A stretch of 64,000 bases of DNA, from the NCBI GenBank assembly GCA_963971225.1, contig OZ020267.1, positions 106,541,892 through 106,605,891 on the forward strand, given 5' to 3'. Every line of letters starts with the position of its first letter. The first letter of the stretch is position 1. The position numbers and the translations under genes were made by a program. The notes under the pieces are model-generated. The model made no database searches and was not told the DNA's origin. It worked only from the letters and a program-made list of their open reading frames with translations. The DNA comes from Melieria omissa. Its lineage: Eukaryota > Arthropoda > Insecta > Diptera > Ulidiidae. Shown one piece after another: positions 57,301 to 64,000 of this stretch.

Positions 57301-58740
57301 TCAACAAACAAATTATTTTTTAAAAAGAAATACAATTTTTAACTTTCAACTAATGATTATTGATTTTTGTTTACGAGTTTCTAAACCCAAGTTTTAAACA
57401 AAGAACAAAACTTCAGCTGCACCAAAAGCTTCACACACGTTCCACTACAGCAGATTTTTCACAGTTCACAGTGCAGCAGTTACCAATAAACCACATATCA
57501 AACACGCACAAATACCTACACTATTAGCCGCCAACACGCCGCGCCATGCGTTTCCGCCACATGCGGCCACAAGCTGCCGGCGCGTGTGCACGTGTTGACG
57601 TCGTTGGTTTTGTGATATTTTGTTGTTGTTTTAACTTAGTAGGTGTGTACGCGTGTGTATGTGTAATGATTACACAAATACCATCGAACGTGGCACTAGC
57701 AATTCCAATGACAAAGCAACAACAACATTGCTTTATTTGCAACTCGCATAACGCCATTTTCAGTCGAATTTCGACATTTCGCCAGCGAATGCGAATACGT
57801 TGCAATATCCGCGCTTCTCGTATGCACACAAACACCACGCGTTCTGCTACTCCACCCAGCCCCTCCCCCGCCCACCCTGTACTTGTGGTTATACTTTATA
57901 GCAAACCCAGAGCTGTTGCTTTCGCTCCGCCCGCGCTTCCGCACCTGCAGTCGTTTTGCAGCGCATTTTGCGTCATTTGTGTGCCACCAATAAAATGCGG
58001 TGTTGCATTGATATTGTTGTTGTTGCTGCTGTTGCTGTCAGTGTTGTTCGGTCTGCTGGTCCATTTGGTATGCGGCGGTAATGTCTCTGTTCCTGTTAGT
58101 TCGCCTGCTTGCGTTCGCCATTTTCCTTTGCACCCACATTTAGTCGGAGTTGAAATGTGTGTGTGCTGCTGCTGCGGCCAGAGTTGGGGCCCATAAGTTG
58201 TAAAAGCATTCATTCAGAAGCAACAACAACAACAATGATAGTCGTAAAAAACAGGGTAATGGACGGAAAATGCGCGTAAAGCAGGATTAGTGGAGGGATT
58301 TTGCGCTGAAATGGCATTAAAATGAAATTGCTGCTGTCACAGAAGCAACAACAATAACACTACGAACAACTGCTGCAACATATAGGTTCGACATTGGACA
58401 GTTGCAGTCGTTGCAGCAGCGAAACCAAATTACATGAAAAACTTGCGCTCCAAAACTTCTCTGACATTGCTTTGTAGCGCTGTACGCTGTTTTCTTTAGC
58501 TGCTTAGCGACTATCGATAACTTATCGATTGACATTTGGTGTTTTATTTGTGCTTGAGCCAATTTATTAGGGATTTAAGAAAGTAAATAGAGAAATATTT
58601 ATGAATTTTGAAGACTTTATGAAGATTTAGTTGTACAAGTTATAGTTGAAAATATTTCAAAATAAAAAGCATAACTTTTCAGTAAAACAAAAGAAATGTT
58701 GAAGGAAATATTTGCCTCAATAATTCACTAGTTAGAACTA
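57301..58740. other. Noncoding island, ordinary complexity, with a long unsupported frame
   Basis: Composition is more balanced from 57420 to 58560. A 216-codon + frame (57546-58196) runs through CA/GT and GTT repeats, is Cys/Val/Leu rich, and has an overlapping minus-strand frame; no domain seen. CGATAACTTATCGATTG at 58513 contains a DREF-like TATCGAT. Confidence 0.35.
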
Positions 58741-59200
58741 TTTCAAAATTCAAACTATTCCCAATTTAAAATTAAATTTTCATCAAACTTTCAAGAACAA
58801 ATTTGAATCACAAATATTTGAATATCAAAATTCAAACTATTCCCAATTTAAAGTTAAATTCTCATCAAGCTTTCAATAAAATATTTGGCATTATAATTTA
58901 GTTAAAAATATTTCAAAATTCAAACTATTCCCAATTTAAAATTAAATTTTCATCAAACTTTCAAGAACAAATTTGAATCACAAATATTTGAATATCAAAA
59001 TTCAAACTATTCCCAATTTAAAGTTAAATTCTCATCAAGCTTTCAATAAAATATTTGGCATTATAATTTAGTTAAAAATATTTCAAAATTCAAACTATTC
59101 CCAATTTAAAGTTAAATTCTTTCAAGAAAATATTTGGCATTATAATTAATTAGTTAGAACTACTTCAAAATTCAAACGAATTCCAAAACAAAGTTAAATT
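58741..59200. repeat. 170-bp perfect tandem duplication within an ~85-bp repeat
   Basis: 58741-58910 and 58911-59080 appear identical by eye. Each contains two related ~85-bp halves beginning CAAAATTCAAACTATTCCCA. A decayed half unit follows to ~59200 and another precedes at ~58705. Confidence 0.9.
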
Positions 59201-61304
59201 CCTATGATTTCATTGTGTTGCAAAAATATTTTTTTTTATATATTAAAGTAAAACTATGCACAGCTGACAAATGTCCAAAATGCACTTCGTTCAGATATAT
59301 AAAAACCCATTAAATCTCATTCGCCAAGAAAACAGAAAACCAAACGGATTGCGGTAGCTTTCGAGTGCCAACAACAGGCGGCGCCATCTCCTCAACAACA
59401 ACAATAACAACACTCGCTTCACACCCACAAAACCCTCTTCACATCTCAATCTCCACTGTCCGCACGGTCTTCTTCTCATCCAGCACTGATTTCAGCCCAC
59501 AAATACTTCGTGACGGCTTTGAAATTCATTTCTGTGCTTTTCGCTTTTTTCACTGAGTTTGTTGTATTTTTTTATGTCTTCAATATTTGTTGCTTGCAGC
59601 CACTTTATACAATTTTCGCTTTTTAATCAGCAAAACTTCAGCTGGACGCCACACGTTTGTTGCTGAGTTTTTTATGCAAATAAAAAACAAAACAAAAAAA
59701 AAAGAAAGAAAGAAATTGAAAAATAAAAACCAAGATTTAGAAAACAGCAATGAAAGCAAACTGAAAAATTATGTATAAATAGACAAAAGTCAGCAGACAA
59801 CAGACGTTGTGCTGTTGAGCAGGTGGACTGCGGCGGTGGTGAGGCTGCGGCGGGCAAACAGTGGCAACGACAGCGGGAGCGCTAAAAACATAAAACTATC
59901 GAAATTGACAGGCCCGCCGCACGCGATCGCCCAACAACAACACTGGTGAACACACCAACTATGGATTGAAAGGGTGAAGGGAGCGCGAGAGGCGGACAAA
60001 CAAAAATTAATATAAATTGCAAGCTTATAAAAACGAATCGAAAAAACTAGATTGCGCCGTAAAAGCGATGCTGCCGTTGCTGGTAGTGTGTTAGGCCCCG
60101 AACACATGGCCAACAGCAGCGACGCGATTACATCTGTCGAATCGAGACCATTATTTTGACGAGTTACACGACCAACGACTGTAGTTGTCGCTCTCGCCAA
60201 CTATAGACCTATTCTCTATTTCATAGGCAATAGAACCAAATATTTTTTAATGTTGTTCTTCTGACTCTTTCAGTGTGCTTTGAACAACAATTAAAAAATT
60301 CTAAAAATTATTACACATTGTCATTTGCTTTGAATTGATTGTAGAATAATAAAATGATTGCTGTCGCTTTCATTGTAATAAAGTAGTTGACTAAACGCCA
60401 ACACCATCTTGAAGTTGTGTGGCCATCTCGCTGCCGTCTTCAATGTGTTTGTGCCATTATGGTTACCGTTGTTATTGCTGCATATCTGTTAGATACTTTG
60501 TCGCTGTCAATGCTTGTTCTTTTTTTCCTTTGGTTTTGTTAATTTCACGTATTTTTTTTTTACTTATTTATGGCATTTGCTCGCTTTTGCGTTTTGGTTA
60601 TTGAGTATTGGCGGCGCGTACGCCAAGTGCACAATAAATTAAACCACAACTACAACAACAATAACAACGCATATGTACATATCAACACAGAACCATCGCA
60701 TGAGAGTGAAAGGGGGGGGGGGGGGGAAATGTGTATAACGGAGGAGCCGCCGTGTACAATGCAGCAGGAATGTAATTTTATTGCAAATTCCCCATGAAGT
60801 TGTGTGAGTTTGAAGGCGTGTGATGTCTCCAGTAAACACAATAAGATTTCTTTAGTCAAATATTCGTTAAATTACTTTTATTTTATTCCAAAAAAAATTT
60901 TTTAAGTATTTTTTTTCATTTCTTTGATGTTTGTTTTGAATTTTTCTTTTAGTTTTAGCTTGTTGGTATTTTGTTAAATTTTTCTTTGCTCTCTTCAAAT
61001 GTGTGTCAATTTTTTTTTTGCACTTTATCAAAATTTTTTTCGTGGCTTTGTTTTTTGTACTTTCACGCTGCGCGTCCTGCGTCCTCTCGTCTTCTTGTGG
61101 CTAATCTCTACCCTCCATTTGCGCGTACTTTTGAATTTTTTTTTTTGCTTAAATTTTATTTGGTTTCTCAGTTCAGTTATTGCTTCTTTGGTTTTATCTC
61201 GTTTTCTGGTTTATGCAATTTTAGTATTAATGTTTTGTCAATTTTTTTGCTTATAAAATTTCATAATTTCGTTGGGAGCAGCAACTCTTGCACTTTTACC
61301 GTTA
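59201..61304. other. Noncoding DNA; G15 run
   Basis: Mixed composition. CAACAACA motifs near 59395-59415, a poly-A/AAAG stretch at 59690-59712, and fifteen consecutive G at 60712-60726. After 60850 it is T-rich. Open frames of up to ~160 codons are Phe/Leu/Cys rich and unsupported. Confidence 0.45.
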
Positions 61305-61650
61305 ACTTTTGTTTTTGTTATTCATTAAAACCTCTAGTCTGCCTGCCAGAAAGAGAAGGCGCTATTGTCATAAACTCTGCTAGCATTTCTGTGACAAATT
61401 GTCACATTGTGACTTATTTTTTTGACACATTTGACCAATTTCAGTTGGTATTTTAAATTTATTTTTGGTTTTTTCTAACTTTTGTTTTTGTATTTGATTA
61501 TGACCTCTAGTCTGTACGCCAGAAAGAGAAGGCGCTATTGTCACAAACTCTGCTAGCATTTCTGTGACGAATTGTCACATTGTGACTTATATTTTTGACA
61601 CATTTGTCCAATTTCAGTTGGTATTTTAAATTTGTTTTTGGTTTTTCTTT
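61305..61650. repeat. 173-bp tandem duplication containing TGTGAC/GTCACA palindromes
   Basis: Two copies start at about 61305 and 61478. Both contain CCAGAAAGAGAAGGCGCTAT, CAAACTCTGCTAGCATTTCT-like strings and a TGTGAC-A-A/G-ATTGTCACA arrangement followed by TTGTGACTTAT. A handful of differences separate them. Confidence 0.9.
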
Positions 61651-62710
61651 TCAGCTTAATTTTCTTTCTACTTTTATTGTTTATTTAATTCATTTTTGTA
61701 TTTCGCACTCTCTCCCTTTGCTCTCTTCCCCTCTCCCTCTCTATTTACAACTAAACTCGATTTGTTGGTCTTTTTTATTTGTCCCAACTGTTGCCACTTC
61801 TCCCTGACCAGCCTTATTCTCTCAACTCTTAAGCTTCCTGGTCGCTTATCGCCTTATCTCATATCTCATATTTATGCAACCGATTATTTGCATTCGGCCA
61901 TCAAACGTGTCTTATCAGCACATTCTATCTTTTCTCGCCATTGTTGTTGCCCATCTTTTTTGCAATCACTGTAACTGTTGCACTTATCTGTTCACCTGTG
62001 GCATTGGCTTTTATTAAAAATTGCGTCGGCATTCGCTATTCACTGTTTCTTCCCTTTCCACCATACAATAACACATGCTTTCGTTTTGTTGTTGTTGCTT
62101 TATTTTTAGCCATCATTTTTACCTTGCTCAACATTTATTGTTCTGTGTGTGTGTGTATGTGTGTTTCTTTTGTTCGAGTGAATTTTCTATACATGTGTGT
62201 GTGGAAGTATTTTGTTGTGTTTTTGTTGATTGTTTGCTTTTGCTTTGTTTCTACTGGTTGTTGTTATTGTGTTTTTTTTTGTTAAGTAGTGCATTCTTTT
62301 GGATAAATGAACCAACAACAACACTAAAGCCCACAATGGTCAGTGCATCTAATGCGACACAACATCTGTAATTTCAATCAAAAATTGATTTTCTTTCCTG
62401 CATTCGAAAACATTTTTTAATTAAGTGATTGGGCGTCGAGTTTTACAAAGGTATGGAGATTGAGATTTGAGATCTAACCTCAATTTCAGTGATTCAGCCA
62501 ACCTCAATCTTTACTTCCGTTCTCACCTCAAACTGTAAATTTCAATCTTAATCAAACCTTAACCTCAACTTTCTAAGCGTAACTTTTTTTAACCTTGACT
62601 TGATTCCAATATAATTTACAGTCGATCTCAGAGCTTAAAGTTAACCTAAACATGTTTAAAACTTTTACTCAAATCAATGCTTAATTTAACATTAGGGATT
62701 CTATATTTAA
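61651..62710. other. Noncoding DNA, no recognised feature
   Basis: T-rich then A/T-rich. A GT run lies at 62143-62165. AACCTCAATCTT-like phrases repeat loosely at 62470-62590. Confidence 0.5.
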
Positions 62711-62715
62711 CTTAA

Positions 62716-64000
62716 CCCTTTACGGCACCGTGTGACATATCTGTAACAAACCACTAAAGTAGCAATAAAATGCAATGTTAACAAGTAATCTCTGTTTTTG
62801 TTTTTTCTTTACTTCTTATATACGGTAGTGCATGTAATATAAAAGTACTACATAGCAATCGTTAATTTAAAATGTAAAATTTTTCATTTAGTGTTCAGAA
62901 ATCGTGAGTGTTATAACAGTGCATTGTCGTGAATTTTTAATTTATTAAAAAAATTTATCAAAGCGATTTTTAATTACTTTTTTTGTGCAAAATAACAGGT
63001 GAATACTTTCTCTTTAAATAATGTGGTCGAATTCATAAAAACATTTGATGGTTTTTATGAAATCCAGAAATTACTGTTTGTAACATTTCTGTCACATTGC
63101 GGAACAAAGGCAACTTTTGCTGTGTACCGCGCAATGTGACATTTCTGTTACAAACCGTTATAATGATCAGAAAAAAATGAATACAAAACAAATGAATGCA
63201 GATCTAAGGAATGTTTTATTCAATTTCTTCGTGGTGATTTTTCATGGTTTATAGTTATCACAATGGCTTACCGCAACAGAAAAATTGATGAACTAAATGA
63301 AGCAGTTTTTAGAAGTTATGAAGAAAGTGAGGACGGGTTCGAAGATGAGGATGATGATGATGCACTGGAAAACCTTGTTTTGGGAACCGGAAACGATAAT
63401 GATTTAGTTGAGGATATGGAGTTCTCCTTACATGATGAGGAAAATGGCGTAAATATTGAGAATATTATCGACGACTTGGAAAGCGACGACAACATCCCAT
63501 CGACTTCACAGACTAAGAAAGCGCGATACTCAAGGTCTATCAGCCAGCCAACCATTTTATGGAAGAAGCAAAATCTTCAATTAAGTGAAGAAACCCTTCG
63601 TTTTACGGGCCATGATTCCTTGGACCCTGAGATTTTGAATTTCAATTTTTCCTACAAGTGTTTCCAGAAGAGTTGATGGAGCACATTGCAGAACAAACTA
63701 GTTTATATGTAGTTCAAAAAGATCCTGAAAACAAATTTCGTGCTTCCAAAATTTGTTTACAGCAATTTATTGCTGAGAAGTAAGCGATGGCAAGTTAGGA
63801 TGTTCTACCATTTCCTTGACCTCACGATGTCTAATGCATGGATTTAGTATAATAGAGTTCGAAAAGTAAATGGTCAAAAAGATGGTCAGCTATCATCAGC
63901 GGATTTCAGGATGGAAGTCGCAACGGTTCTCTGTAAGATGGGCGCAACTAGCCCCATAAAGCGACAAAGTCTTGAACGCGAGCTCCAAGCTAAAAAACAT
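62716..64000 (+). mobile_element. piggyBac-like transposon, left part, internally deleted
   Basis: TTAA at 62712-62715 is followed by CCCTTTACGGCACCGTGTGA, a piggyBac-type end. GTGTGACATATCTGTAACAA near the tip has relatives at 63077 (GTTTGTAACATTTCTGTCAC) and 63133 (AATGTGACATTTCTGTTACA), which look like subterminal transposase sites. The transposase starts at 63263. The element continues beyond the window, so the right end is unseen. Confidence 0.75.
63263..64000 (+). pseudogene. piggyBac-like transposase: frameshifted, central catalytic part missing
   Basis: The first frame (63263-63676, 137 codons, ATG in context CACAATGG) encodes a very acidic N-terminus (EDGFEDEDDDDALENL), then SRSISQPTILWKKQN, as in piggyBac-family transposases. 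A frameshift before 63658 moves reading to VFPEELMEHIAEQTSLYVVQ, the family's conserved start of the globular domain. This stops at 63781. A third frame from 63782 gives KRWQVRMFYHFLDLTMSNAW, then a TAG, then EVATVLCKMGA-type sequence, which in intact relatives lies near the C-terminal end. The intervening several hundred residues with the catalytic aspartates are absent, so the copy cannot transpose by itself. Family assignment rests on these motifs only. Confidence 0.75.

Noticed and set aside
57546..58196. 216-codon open frame on +
   Set aside because: Runs through CA/GT and GTT repeats, giving Val/Cys/Leu runs; an opposite-strand frame covers the same bases; no recognisable family.
63316..63555. 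79-codon Ser-rich minus-strand frame
   Set aside because: Mirror of the acidic GAT/GAA-rich transposase N-terminus on the other strand.

Overview
This looks like nuclear DNA from a higher dipteran, and a tephritid-type fruit fly is my best guess. That is inference: the DNA is very A/T rich, has many CAA/GTT triplet runs, is crowded with short inverted-repeat transposons, and carries one intronless neprilysin-like gene of the kind flies hold in many copies. No species can be named from the sequence alone. Only one convincing host protein gene is present; almost everything else is intergenic or intronic DNA shaped by repeats.

Layout. 1-9.8 kb: noncoding DNA with a ~120-bp tandem repeat interrupted by a short retroposon-like insert, a pyrimidine-rich repeat tract, a long T-rich tract, an 83-bp TTAA-flanked element and a 237-bp TA-flanked element. 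9.8-14.3 kb: a 252-bp satellite array, a GAT microsatellite, degenerate tandem repeats and an A/T-only hairpin. 16.9-24.5 kb: a transposon cluster (a TTAA-flanked element, a TA-flanked element with another TTAA-flanked element inside it, two inverted CAGTGGCGC elements, a decayed non-LTR retrotransposon, a 1.2-kb element with six GTGCCCACAACCG-type boxes, a tRNA-like relic and a 1.3-kb element with long inverted repeats). 24.5-36 kb: pyrimidine-rich and T-rich repeats alternating with islands of more ordinary complexity. 37.5-42.8 kb: a 27-bp minisatellite that is open in several reading frames, a 120-bp repeat, and a ~550-bp degenerate repeat containing a clean LOA-like retrotransposon insertion. 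44.8-47 kb: a ~305-bp tandem array.

47.8-55.5 kb: four CGTCA boxes at exact 19-bp spacing, then about 3 kb packed with TGTGACA/TGTCACA and holding a 900-bp retrotransposon insertion with an 11-bp target duplication, then the neprilysin-like gene (52319-54376, + strand). A 94-residue ORF with a signal-peptide-like N-terminus overlaps its start, and a ~73-bp minisatellite begins just after its stop codon. 55.5-62.4 kb: A/T-rich and repetitive noncoding DNA with exact or near-exact tandem duplications. 62.7-64 kb: the left part of a piggyBac-like transposon whose transposase is frameshifted and lacks its middle; the element runs off the window.

The TE, repeat and neprilysin calls are well supported. 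The small ORFs and regulatory readings are hypotheses and carry low confidence.
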